Source of the DNA: Natronococcus sp. A-GB1
GTDB taxonomy: Archaea > Halobacteriota > Halobacteria > Halobacteriales > Natrialbaceae
NCBI RefSeq assembly: GCF_029688845.1
Contig: NZ_JARUKW010000001.1
Coordinates: 248,001 to 312,000, forward strand
Reading direction: 5' to 3'
Length of the DNA stretch: 64,000 bases
Below, in pieces: positions 16,663-25,066 of the stretch (within the stretch, counting starts at the first letter, position 1; each line of letters starts with the position of its first letter). Made by a program: the position numbers and the translations under genes. Below the pieces are notes generated by a model that worked only from the letters and a program-made list of their open reading frames with translations, ran no database searches and was not told the origin of the DNA.

Positions 16663-18321
16663 CTACGTGTGTCGGTCGAGAACCTCCTGTGTCCTCTCGC
16701 TCAACTGCTCCGGAGTTTCGGCGACTGCCGAAACGTTCTCGCCGAGCTTGACGCGTCCGGTCCCGACCTCCAGACCGCCATCGTCGGGCACGACGACCTT
16801 TTCGTGGTCCGCGAGTCGCAGCGCCGCGCGGTGGAGATCGGAACCCGGCTCGCCGCCGACCCGGATCACCAGCGGTCCCTCGAGGAGCCGCGAAGCAACC
16901 GTCGCGTACCGAGCGATCTGGACGCCGAAGCGGTCGCTGGCGCCGGCGAACTCCTCGAGGGTCTCTCTGGCGACCCTCCGATACCGATCTTCGCCGGAAA
17001 GCACCGCAAGCTCGACTAACCCATCGGCGAGAGCGACGTTCGTATCCAGCGGTCGCAGCGGCCGATCGCAGAGACCAACGCCGTCCCCCTCACTATCGAG
17101 GAACGAGTCGCCGTCACGGAGCCGATCGATCGTCGCGTTCGCCACCGCCTCAGCCTCGGTGACCGCGTCGGCGTCGAGGGTGCTCGCCGCCGTCGTCAGC
17201 GCGGCGAGCGCTCGAGCCTGGTTCGAGAGCAGACACGTCCCTCCCTCGCCGGATCCGTCTTCGGTGTCGGACTCGAGTCGATGCCTGGCGACGCCGTCCT
17301 CGAGCAGTTCGTTCCGAAGCGTCGAGAGCGCGCGCTCGGCGTATCGCCGCGCCCGTTCGTCGTCGGTGTAGGCGTAGTAGGTAAGTAGCCCCTCGGTCGC
17401 CAGCGCGTTCGGCCCGGCGAAGACCCGTTTGTCGACCGGCGGATCGTCGGCCGCCTCGCGCTCGGTTGGCTCGAGCCCGTGGCTCTCGGGGTCACCGGGC
17501 GCCTGGCTGTTCGCGAACGCCTCGGCGTCGCCGTTCCACAGGGTCGTCGTCAGGAACTCGACGGTTCGTTCGGCGGGTTCGCGGTACTCGTCTTTCCCCG
17601 TGTGGAGGTAGGCGTTCGCGAACGCACGCACGAGGGCGCCGTTGGAGTCGAGTAGCTTCTCGTGTTGCAGCCCCGCCCAGTCGCGCTCGGCGGCGAACCG
17701 GTAGAACCCGCCCTCGTACTCGTCTAACAGGTTCGCGCCAACGGCGTCGAACGAACGCAACGCCATCTCGCGGTCGCGCTTGAGCGCGAACTCGAGGGCG
17801 TCCGGTAGGGGAAACTTCGGCTCGGTTCCCCAGCCGCCGGCGACCTCGTCGTAGGATTCGGTGAGCTGGCCGAGCATCGACGCCTCGGTGTCGCTCGAGA
17901 GCTTGCCGGCCGGCGGCGCGTCTTCCCGAAGCGGTCGGGGAACGCGACCGGCACCGCTGCCCTTCGTCTCCCACATCGTCCGGACGCTGTCGAGCACCTG
18001 GCGCATTCCGTCCGGCCCGAGGTAGCCGGCGCCGGTCAGTACGGTGCCGTCGGGAGCCAGAAAGACCGTCGACGGAAACCCGCCCATATTGTACCGATCG
18101 CGCACGCGAGGGCGGGCGTCAACGTCGACTCGAATCGGGACGAACCCGTCGTTGATGTGGGCCGCGATGCGGGGTTCCGCGTAGGTCTCGGCGTCCATCT
18201 CGTGACAGTGATCGCACCACGTCGCGGTGAGGGCACACAGGATCGGGACGTCGGCGGTCTCGGCCTCGTCGAAGGCGTCCTGACCCCACTCGCGCCACTC
18301 GACGCGCGTCGAATCGTTCAT
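16663..18321 (-). CDS. Thioredoxin-domain protein, YyaL/DUF255 family
   Basis: The 552-aa protein has an N-terminal thioredoxin-like domain: VPILCALTATWCDHCHEMDA with a WCxxC active site (about residues 30-38) and YNMGGFPSTVFLAPDG. An alpha/alpha-barrel of (alpha/alpha)6 type runs from about residue 140 to the end (GWGTEPKFPLPDALEFALKR, HTGKDEYREPAERTVEFLTT). The family is related to glycoside-handling epimerase barrels, but its substrate is unknown. It is somewhat shorter than the usual 650-700 residues, with the barrel's end trimmed. No signal peptide is seen. Confidence 0.87.
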   Translation of the reverse strand: MNDSTRVEWREWGQDAFDEAETADVPILCALTATWCDHCHEMDAETYAEPRIAAHINDGFVPIRVDVDARPRVRDRYNMGGFPSTVFLAPDGTVLTGAGYLGPDGMRQVLDSVRTMWETKGSGAGRVPRPLREDAPPAGKLSSDTEASMLGQLTESYDEVAGGWGTEPKFPLPDALEFALKRDREMALRSFDAVGANLLDEYEGGFYRFAAERDWAGLQHEKLLDSNGALVRAFANAYLHTGKDEYREPAERTVEFLTTTLWNGDAEAFANSQAPGDPESHGLEPTEREAADDPPVDKRVFAGPNALATEGLLTYYAYTDDERARRYAERALSTLRNELLEDGVARHRLESDTEDGSGEGGTCLLSNQARALAALTTAASTLDADAVTEAEAVANATIDRLRDGDSFLDSEGDGVGLCDRPLRPLDTNVALADGLVELAVLSGEDRYRRVARETLEEFAGASDRFGVQIARYATVASRLLEGPLVIRVGGEPGSDLHRAALRLADHEKVVVPDDGGLEVGTGRVKLGENVSAVAETPEQLSERTQEVLDRHT

Positions 18322-18425
18322 ACCGGTCGTCGGGCCGTCGGCAGGGTAAGCGCTTCGTTCGGCTCTCTCCGAACCGTCGGGAGGGAGTGTAAAGGGTTTT
18401 CACTCGTCGCCGGCTACGTTGGGGC

Positions 18426-19016
18426 ATGCTCCGGTGGATCCTCGCACTACTGCTGATCCCGTTTCTCGATGCGATACTCCTCGGGTTCGTCGCGACCGCC
18501 TACATCGGCTGGGTGCCGATGGTACTGCTGGTCGTCCTGACCGGTCTCGTCGGCATGTTACTCGTCCGGGCTGAGGGGCGACGAACGATCCGAAAGATGC
18601 AGCGCTCGCTCGCCGAGGGGAAGCCGCCAACCGACGAACTCCTCGACGGCGGCTTCCTGATCGCCTCCGGCGCGTTCCTGCTCACCCCGGGGCTGGTCAC
18701 GGACCTGATCGGATTCCTGCTGGTCGTCCCGCTGACCCGGATCCCGATCCGAACCGCCCTCAAACGCTACGTGATCGTTCCGTACGCGGACAAGAAGACC
18801 GGCGGCTTCGCGAGCGGGAACGTCTGGACGTTTGGCTTCCCGGAGGGCAGCGCCAACGGAAGCGAGGGACAGGCCCAGTGGTCCGACGGGGGCAACACCT
18901 ACGACCTCAGCGAGGACGACTACAGCGTCGACAGCGAGGAGTCGTACACGGTCGAGTTCGGCGACGAACGTACCGACTCGAGCGACGAGGATCCCGACGA
19001 CCCCTACGCCCGGTAG
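18426..19016 (+). CDS. fxsA: FxsA family membrane protein
   Basis: The 196-aa protein contains the FxsA core of four hydrophobic segments. The first is LRWILALLLIPFLDAILLGF and a later one is LLTPGLVTDLIGFLLVVPLT, with the conserved charged loop RAEGRRTIRKMQRSLAEGKPP between them. The C-terminal 70 residues are a haloarchaeal acidic tail with Ser, Tyr and Asp. FxsA of bacteria modulates phage exclusion; the archaeal role is unknown. The gene is divergent from the YyaL-like gene and upstream of tRNA-Ile. Confidence 0.88.
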   Translation: MLRWILALLLIPFLDAILLGFVATAYIGWVPMVLLVVLTGLVGMLLVRAEGRRTIRKMQRSLAEGKPPTDELLDGGFLIASGAFLLTPGLVTDLIGFLLVVPLTRIPIRTALKRYVIVPYADKKTGGFASGNVWTFGFPEGSANGSEGQAQWSDGGNTYDLSEDDYSVDSEESYTVEFGDERTDSSDEDPDDPYAR

Positions 19017-19084
19017 CGATTCTCACGCCTCTTCCAGAAAGAAACACTTAACCATCCCAGCGCACAACTGACTGATGCGGACGC

Positions 19085-19158
19085 GGGCCAATAGCTCAAT
19101 TAGGTTGAGCGCCACTCTGATAAGGTGGAGGCTCTCGGTTCAAATCCGAGTTGGCCCA
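19085..19158 (+). tRNA. tRNA-Ile (anticodon GAT)
   Basis: The acceptor GGGCCAA pairs with TTGGCCC, the D-arm is GCTC/GAGC, the anticodon stem is CCACT/GGTGG with loop CTGATAA (anticodon GAT), and the T-arm is CTCGG-TTCAAAT-CCGAG. The discriminator is A. A TATA-like CACTTAACC lies about 35 bp upstream. The gene's 3' end is duplicated further on at 19276. Confidence 0.97.
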
Positions 19159-19275
19159 CTGGTTTTCCGGCGAACAACACCGTGAGCCGGAAATCCGTGG
19201 CGAAGCTCGGACTTGAAGTAGAGAAGTCTCATGCCCGACAGCCGAGCGTAGCGAGGCGAGCAGGACTGTCTTCGT

Positions 19276-19300
19276 TCGGTTCAAATCCGAGTTGGCGCAC
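19276..19300 (+). repeat. Duplicate of the tRNA-Ile 3' end (attachment-site-like)
   Basis: Twenty-five bases repeat the T-arm and acceptor end of tRNA-Ile with one mismatch, 118 bp beyond the gene. An inverted, slightly diverged copy of the same T-arm lies between them at 19204-19217. A duplicated tRNA 3' end is the classic trace of site-specific integration, but the enclosed segment is too short to be an element, so it may be a scar. Confidence 0.65.
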
Positions 19301-19942
19301 TTCTTGCTCTGAACTGATTTCCGTAAACGATGAGCACGTGCTGCTTCGAGATTTGAGACGCTGTCGTGCTGGCCGCTGATTCGCGGACGGGAGCGAAATG
19401 AGTTCGAGTTGACTACGGTCTGACCGTGTCCGTCGTTTGTAGCGACCGAGTTCGCGAGTGGCCCTACCGAACCGTTGTGAAGACATGACCCCGAACTTCC
19501 GGCCGGTATCCGCTCGGACGGACAGCTCGAGTCACTCCGTTCTACGGACAGCGTCTTGAGGTGGTGACCATCGGTTGATCGAGTGGCCCGCCCGTGAGGA
19601 ACTGTTGGTGGTCGTGCCGGTAGAATATAGCTTCTTCTTCAATTCGTTTCGTCCATCGTTGCAGCGGTTCGAGTCGATTCGCCGTGATACGTCCATGTTC
19701 CAGTCTGGACGGTTAACAGTCAATTAAGCGGTTTTCGAGGATCGGTTTGGAACCGAATCCGTCCGCGACCGTGGGTGTCATCGATCTTCGGCCATCCCGA
19801 TTCCCGCCGAGTGATCTTTACCGACGCTATAATAAACAGCCAGAATAGATTTTCCCTGACTGTGATGTTGCCAGTCCGTAAACACCGACTGCTACCGATC
19901 GGCCGAACCGGTGTCGCCGATCCGGAGCTGAGGTGACATTTC
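19301..19942. other. 642 bp without an intact gene
   Basis: No complete gene was found between the tRNA-Ile 3'-end copy and the AsnB-like gene. A 56-codon minus-strand fragment (19542-19712) looks protein-like, and a TATA-like CTATAATAAA lies at 19827-19836, about 107 bp before the AsnB-like start. The composition is more AT-rich than the neighbouring genes. Confidence 0.7.
19542..19712 (-). pseudogene. Possible gene fragment
   Basis: A 56-codon frame without an early start codon reads RLEPLQRWTKRIEEEAIFYR and then HDHQQFLTGGPLDQPMV before a stop. Its composition is more like a real protein than the other frames here, and a stop codon immediately precedes it. It could be the C-terminal remnant of an otherwise deleted gene. 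The family is not recognised. Confidence 0.25.
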
Positions 19943-21859
19943 GTGAGGTGTACGAACGGTGTGGTCTGTGCTGATGGATCGCTGTCGGACGGAGCGTTCG
20001 ACGAGTGGCTTCCGTCCGAGCCGGCGATTCAGTACACGACCGACCACGTTGCGATCGCGACCGACCCCAACGAGTGTCACTCGTCGGGTCAGTCTGCGGG
20101 TGCCGGGAACGAGTCCGTTCGCTGTTGGCTGCTCGGTGACGTCTACGGCTACGAAGCCGGCGGCGTGGGTCGATCCGGTGGCTACGAGCCCCGACCCGCC
20201 GACATCGACCCCGCACAGTACTGTCTGTCTCTGTACGAACGAACGGGACTCGAGTTCCTTGAGGGACTCAACGGGAACTACACGCTGTTGCTCTACGATC
20301 GTGAGAACCGCCACTTTACTCTCTGTACGGATCGATTCGGGACGGTTCCGGTCTACTGGACGCGAACCGACGACGACAGGATCGTCTTCTCGACGAACGT
20401 CCAACTGATTCCGTTCCACCCCGACGTCGACACCGCGTTCCATCCGGCATACCTCCACGAGTATCTCGCGTTTCGACGCACGTTCGGTGTCAAGACGCCG
20501 CTCGAGGGCGTCGAAAAGCTCGAGCCCGGAGCGATCACGTCGATCGGACTCGAGAACGGATCGGTTCGGGCCGACCAGTACTGGCGACCCCGGTACCGAC
20601 CACGTGACGAGTCCTTCGAGTGGTTCGTCGAGGAGTTCACCGACCGGTTCCGGACCGTCGTCGACGAGTGGACACACGACGACTGCGAGTACGGCGTGTT
20701 ACTGTCGGGGGGCAGTGACTCCCGGCTCGTCCTCGCCGCCCTCGACAACGCCACCGCGTTCCACATGAACGACTGGATGAACCGCGAGGCGCGCATCGCC
20801 GAGCGGGTGGCCCTCGAGGCCGGCGCCGAGTTCCGACTGCTCGAGCGCGGGGCCGACTACCGAATCGGTGCGCTCGAACGGAACCGCTGGGCCGACTCGT
20901 TCAACGGCTGGTTCAGTCAGCCGTACACCAGCGGGTTCGAAACCGAGATCACCAGTCGGGTCGACGGCGTGCTATCGGGACTGTACAGCGACTCACTGTT
21001 CGGCGAGTACGGCGTGCCATCGCCGAACGTCTCGCTCGGGCCCCTGGGCTCGATGACGGTCCCGATCGAACGGCCGGTCGACTCCGTCGACGAGTACATC
21101 GACCTGTTGCTGGAGACCGCAGCCGACGACCTCGAGATGCCGACCGATCTCCGCACGATCCTCGAGTCGAACATTTACCGGGATGGCGATCAGGTCGTCC
21201 ACCACGGTGTCACCTACGAATCGCTCAAGGACGTCGTCTACTACGGCGACTGCTACCCGCTCTCGAACGACGACGATATGCGGTTCCACAGCGATCTCCG
21301 CCGGATGCTTCCGTACCGATCGCCGTTCCTCGACAACCGACTGCTCGATCTCTCGCTGTCGATGCCGCCCCGGTACAAGCTGCGTCGGGATCTGATCGGA
21401 CAGGCCGTTACTCGGCTCGATCCCGACCTCGCGGCAATCCCACACGCCAGCACCGGCGTCTCGCTCTCTCGATCGTTCCCGGTTGAGTACGCCGGCGAAC
21501 ACTTCCTGGAGTTCTGGCGAAAGCACGTGACCAAGCGGACGCCGCCGAAGCCGTACCTGACCGACGGTCCGTGGTTGGACGACGCCGAACTGCTCCTGTC
21601 GTTCGATTTCACAGGCGAGGTCCTCGAGCAGCGCGGTCACCTGGCCGACGCGTTCCCCGGTCCGAACGCGGATGCGATCCGCAGACTGTACCACACGCAC
21701 TGCCACGACGAGGACCGCGTCGGAGAGCTGTACACGCTGTTGACCGTCCTGACCATGCCAGTAACCGCCCACCTCACCGACTCCGAGACGACCGACCCGA
21801 ACCGAGCGAAGCCGAACGCCTCGCGGTACCGTCAATCGAGGGTGATCGACGTTGAGTGA
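19943..21859 (+). CDS. Asparagine synthetase-like protein, glutaminase cysteine absent
   Basis: The 638-aa protein starts at a GTG (the only in-frame start after a stop at 19934). Residues 1-200 follow the class II glutamine amidotransferase fold (EGLNGNYTLLLYDRENRHFT, CTDRFGTVPVYW). The protein begins Met-Arg-Cys, so the required Cys2 nucleophile is missing. The synthetase half starts near residue 235 with the PP-loop YGVLLSGGSDSRLVLAALD. It probably activates a carboxylate with ATP and accepts an amine other than glutamine-derived ammonia. It overlaps the ATP-grasp gene by 8 bp. Similar proteins occur in haloarchaeal surface-glycan clusters and in peptide-tailoring systems. Confidence 0.82.
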   Translation: MRCTNGVVCADGSLSDGAFDEWLPSEPAIQYTTDHVAIATDPNECHSSGQSAGAGNESVRCWLLGDVYGYEAGGVGRSGGYEPRPADIDPAQYCLSLYERTGLEFLEGLNGNYTLLLYDRENRHFTLCTDRFGTVPVYWTRTDDDRIVFSTNVQLIPFHPDVDTAFHPAYLHEYLAFRRTFGVKTPLEGVEKLEPGAITSIGLENGSVRADQYWRPRYRPRDESFEWFVEEFTDRFRTVVDEWTHDDCEYGVLLSGGSDSRLVLAALDNATAFHMNDWMNREARIAERVALEAGAEFRLLERGADYRIGALERNRWADSFNGWFSQPYTSGFETEITSRVDGVLSGLYSDSLFGEYGVPSPNVSLGPLGSMTVPIERPVDSVDEYIDLLLETAADDLEMPTDLRTILESNIYRDGDQVVHHGVTYESLKDVVYYGDCYPLSNDDDMRFHSDLRRMLPYRSPFLDNRLLDLSLSMPPRYKLRRDLIGQAVTRLDPDLAAIPHASTGVSLSRSFPVEYAGEHFLEFWRKHVTKRTPPKPYLTDGPWLDDAELLLSFDFTGEVLEQRGHLADAFPGPNADAIRRLYHTHCHDEDRVGELYTLLTVLTMPVTAHLTDSETTDPNRAKPNASRYRQSRVIDVE

Positions 21860-23054
21860 CGAACGCGACGCGGTCGTCATCCCCGCATCCCGGTATCCAC
21901 ACGGCTACACCTCGGTCCGCTCGCTGGGGTCGAAAGGCGTGTACACGATCGCCGCGGTCGACGATCTGAATCTCAGCGTCACCGCCTCGCGCTACTGCGA
22001 CGAGGCTGCGCTCGTGCCGCCGCCGAGTGACCTCCCGGCCTACCGGGATGCGCTGCTCGGACTGGCCGCCCGTCCCGACGTTCGGACGATCATCCCCCAC
22101 CGCCCGCACGACACCTACATCCTCTCGCGGGAGTACGAGGCGTTCGACCGCCACGTCGACCTCGTCGTCCCGCCGATGGAGATGCTTCGGAACGTCCACG
22201 ACCGCAAGCGCCTCGCCGAGATCGCGACCGACGCGGGCGTGGCGATCCCGGAGACGCAACTGCTCTCCGAGGTCCAGGACTGGAGCGACAACCGGATCGT
22301 CAAGTCCCGCTACAACCTGCTCACCGACGCCTACCTCGAGGAGTTCGAACTCGAGGACTCGAAGATCGCCAAATCCGTCGAACACATCGCACCCGGCGAG
22401 ACGCCCGATACGGACGCGCTGATCGAGAAGATGGGTCACGAGCCGATCGTCCAGGAGTACGTCGAGGGCGCCGACGAGTACGTCTTCGGCGCGATGTACG
22501 AACACGGCGAGGCGCTTGGCACCTTCCAGCACCGTCAGCTCCGGGGTGACTCCTACACCGGCAGCGGCGGCGTCTATCGGGAGTCGGTCCATATCCCCGA
22601 ACTCGAGGAGGCCGGGCGCGCGATCCTTGACGAGCTCGAGTGGCACGGGCTGGCCTGCATCGAGTACATCGAGGACGCCGAGACCGGCGAGTTCTCGATC
22701 GTCGAGATCAACCCGCGGATGTGGCAGTCGCTGGCCTGTGCGGTCAAGGCGGGCGCGGACTTCCCGGCCTGGTACTGGCTCGCAGCGACGGGTCGCAGCG
22801 AGCTGATCGATCCCACCTACGAGACCGGCGTCAGCACGCACTATCTCTACGGAGAACTCGAGCACCTCGTCAGCGTCGCCCGCGAGGAGTCGCCGTTCGT
22901 CGAACGGCCATCGCTCGCGGGACGGGCCGGCGAGATCGCCAAATCGTGCGTCGAGGATCGGTCGTTCGACTTCCTCCACCGCGACGATCCGATGCCGACC
23001 GTCCGGCAGGTTCGCAACGAGATCGGGGATGCCGTCGGCCGGCGACTCGGCTGA
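21852..23054 (+). CDS. ATP-grasp carboligase-like protein (COG3919 type)
   Basis: The 400-aa protein begins at a TTG inside the end of the AsnB-like gene, which implies translational coupling. The N-terminal pre-ATP-grasp domain opens DAVVIPASRYPHGYTSVRSL. The ATP-grasp core includes VVPPMEMLRNVHDRKRLAEI, the lysine-containing strand NRIVKSRYN, the binding strand EPIVQEYVEGADEYVFGAMY, and the metal-binding FSIVEINPRMWQSL (about residues 275-295). The C-terminal 100 residues are family specific. It would form an acyl phosphate and couple it to an amine or thiol. The substrate is unknown. Confidence 0.85.
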   Translation: MSDERDAVVIPASRYPHGYTSVRSLGSKGVYTIAAVDDLNLSVTASRYCDEAALVPPPSDLPAYRDALLGLAARPDVRTIIPHRPHDTYILSREYEAFDRHVDLVVPPMEMLRNVHDRKRLAEIATDAGVAIPETQLLSEVQDWSDNRIVKSRYNLLTDAYLEEFELEDSKIAKSVEHIAPGETPDTDALIEKMGHEPIVQEYVEGADEYVFGAMYEHGEALGTFQHRQLRGDSYTGSGGVYRESVHIPELEEAGRAILDELEWHGLACIEYIEDAETGEFSIVEINPRMWQSLACAVKAGADFPAWYWLAATGRSELIDPTYETGVSTHYLYGELEHLVSVAREESPFVERPSLAGRAGEIAKSCVEDRSFDFLHRDDPMPTVRQVRNEIGDAVGRRLG

Positions 23055-23090
23055 CGGTCGTCGTCCGCAGGTCGACTTCGGTTCGGCCGA

Positions 23091-23398
23091 TCAAACGTAG
23101 TTGCCCTCGCTTTCGTACACCGACGGATCGTCCCTGAACCGCTCCGCGACCGTCTCGAGGGTGACGAACTGCGCGTTCTCGTGGCGCTTGACGTACTGGA
23201 CGAACTCCTCGAACAGCAGGATGATCTCGGAATCCCTGTAACCAGCGTCTCGACGTCCTGTTCGTCGAACAGCGCGGGCGTTCGGGGACCTCCATCGTTC
23301 CCTGTCGACAGGCCTCGAGAGAGGTCGGTAAGGGAGTCCTCGCCGTCGTACGAATCGAGCCGGCCGGCGACGCAGTCCGCGTCGACACCGATGGCCAT
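23091..23398 (-). pseudogene. Polysaccharide deacetylase reduced to its two ends
   Basis: On the minus strand the first 51 codons match the start of haloarchaeal polysaccharide deacetylases (MAIGVDADCV, then DLSRGL and ALFDEQDVET). About 50 codons in another frame match the C-terminus of the same family (GYRDSEIILLFEEFVQYVKR and HENAQFVTLETVAERF). The join lies near 23238-23250. The catalytic TIM-barrel middle, roughly 180 or more residues, has been deleted and the frame is shifted, so no active enzyme is made. It is convergent with, and 36 bp from, the ATP-grasp gene, which suggests a former glycan cluster. Confidence 0.72.
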
Positions 23399-23526
23399 AT
23401 CAATCACTCTCGTTCGTCCGGAGAGCCACCGACGAGGAGCAAGAAACTAGGGGCTGCGCGTGTCGACGGCACAGAGCCGTTCGATAGACGGCGACATCCC
23501 CATCAGCATCGGCCCGAAGAGTCGGT

Positions 23527-24192
23527 ATGGAACCGACGGAGTCCGCGGCCGGCGAGCCGGCACTGCTCGAGGACGCCTCACTGGAACTCCCAAACGGAAC
23601 CGAGACGGCGACGTTCGGGATGGGCTGTTTCTGGGGTCCCGAGGCTCGCTTCGGCGCGCTCGAGGGGGTCGCCCGAACGCGTGTCGGGTACGCGGGCGGG
23701 ACCGAGCCCGATCCGACGTACTTCGCGCTGGGTGATCACACTGAGGTCGTCCGGGTCGTCTACGACCCCGAGTTGCTGTCCTACGAGGACCTCCTCGAGA
23801 CGTTCTGGGCGAACCACGACTGGCACTCGAGCGCGCCGAAGCGACAGTACCGCAGCGTCGTTCTCGCTCACGACGACGACCAGTACGAAACCGCGAGTCG
23901 GGAGCGGGCCGCGATCGCGGACCGAACCGGACGGTCGCCGGCGACCGATATCGAACGACTCTCGGCGTTCTACTCGGCCGAGCCGTCCCACCAGAAGTAC
24001 GAACTCCGCTCGAGACCGACGGTCGGGGACGAACTCGAGACGCTGTACGGCGACTCGTTTGTCGACTCGACGGTCGTCGCGCGACTGAACGGATTCGTCG
24101 CCGGATACGGTAACCGAAGCCAGCGTGAGACGCTGCTTGCGGGGCTGGATCTGCCGGCGTCCCTGCTCGCGGAACTCCGGCGGGTGGTTTGA
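23527..24192 (+). CDS. msrA: Peptide methionine (S)-S-oxide reductase
   Basis: The 221-aa enzyme reduces methionine S-sulfoxide in oxidised proteins. The active-site motif is TFGMGCFWGPEARFGALEGV with the catalytic Cys34, followed by RVGYAGGTEPDPTY and GDHTEVVRVVYDP. Cys34 is the only cysteine in the protein, so there is no resolving cysteine and the enzyme must be recycled by direct reduction from an external thiol. The region SAFYSAEPSHQKYELRSRP matches the family's C-terminal half. Confidence 0.93.
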   Translation: MEPTESAAGEPALLEDASLELPNGTETATFGMGCFWGPEARFGALEGVARTRVGYAGGTEPDPTYFALGDHTEVVRVVYDPELLSYEDLLETFWANHDWHSSAPKRQYRSVVLAHDDDQYETASRERAAIADRTGRSPATDIERLSAFYSAEPSHQKYELRSRPTVGDELETLYGDSFVDSTVVARLNGFVAGYGNRSQRETLLAGLDLPASLLAELRRVV

Positions 24193-24241
24193 TCCTCACC
24201 GGTCGCGATCTAAACCTATTCATAGGACGAGGCGGTTACCC

Positions 24242-24925
24242 GTGAGTGTGGAACGAACCGACCTGAGCACGTGGAAGCGGGACTTCGGGCGCGGACTCAT
24301 CGTCATCGTTCCGATCATGATCACGGCGTTTCTCGTCTACGTGCTCTACCTGTTCGTCTCGACGTTCGTTCCGACGATGCTGCTCGACGGCGCCGCTCTC
24401 GAGCCAGTCCTCCCCGGCGTCGGCGACCGAGCGCGCGAGGTCGCCGCAGGATTGTTGCGCGTCGTTACCGTCCTCTCGATCGTCGTCGCGTTGATGTACC
24501 TGCTCGGCCACCTCGCGCGGACGACGGCAGGAGAGCTGTTCGAGGCCTGGCTCGACCGCGCCGCGAACCGCGTCCCGGGGTTGCGGCTCGTCTACAACGC
24601 CTCGAAGACGACGACCGAGGTAACGGTCGGCTCCGACTCCGTCCAGGGACCGGTCAAACTCGAGATCTGGCACGGGGTCCGAATGACGGCGTTCAAAACC
24701 GGCCACCAGACGGACGACGACCAGATACTGTTGTTCCTGCCGACGGCGCCGAACATCTCCACGGGCTTCGTACTCGAGGCCGACCCCGACGATATCACGG
24801 AGCTCGACGAGACCACCGAATCCGCGCTGACGCGGATCATCAGCGCCGGCTTCGGCGGTGACGACGAAACGGGCCACGGACGCTCCGGTGAGCAGTCCCC
24901 TTCGAACCGTGGCCCGAAGTCGTGA
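24242..24925 (+). CDS. DUF502 family membrane protein
   Basis: The 227-aa protein starts at a GTG (VSVERTDLSTWKRDFGRG). Two membrane segments, LIVIVPIMITAFLVYVLYLF and VVTVLSIVVALMYLLGHLA, are followed by the DUF502 soluble domain: VPGLRLVYNASKTTTEVTV, the beta block VKLEIWHGVRMTAFKTG, and LLFLPTAPNISTGFVLEAD. The family is widespread in bacteria and archaea with no assigned activity. A TATA-like CCTATTCATAGG at 24215-24226 lies about 20 bp before the start. Alternative upstream starts run inside msrA and look spurious. Confidence 0.87.
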   Translation: MSVERTDLSTWKRDFGRGLIVIVPIMITAFLVYVLYLFVSTFVPTMLLDGAALEPVLPGVGDRAREVAAGLLRVVTVLSIVVALMYLLGHLARTTAGELFEAWLDRAANRVPGLRLVYNASKTTTEVTVGSDSVQGPVKLEIWHGVRMTAFKTGHQTDDDQILLFLPTAPNISTGFVLEADPDDITELDETTESALTRIISAGFGGDDETGHGRSGEQSPSNRGPKS

Positions 24926-25066
24926 CGTTCGGGCGGCCAACTGACGCGTGAGCGCGAACTGTTGTCGTCGCTGCCCGTGTCCTCGCTGGTCGACATCGTT
25001 TCGATCGAGAATCGCCTCGTTGCCGAGCTGGTCCGTCGTGAATCCACGACGCCGCTCCCGAGAGCG

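Noticed and set aside
19204-19300. A complete integrated element at tRNA-Ile
   Set aside because: The two tRNA 3'-end copies are only 118 bp apart and there is no integrase between or near them, so only a scar or tail is claimed.
22847-23407. A 186-aa minus-strand protein reading through the deacetylase remnant
   Set aside because: Only its first 51 residues match the deacetylase family. The remainder is antisense of the ATP-grasp gene, so the locus is a pseudogene.
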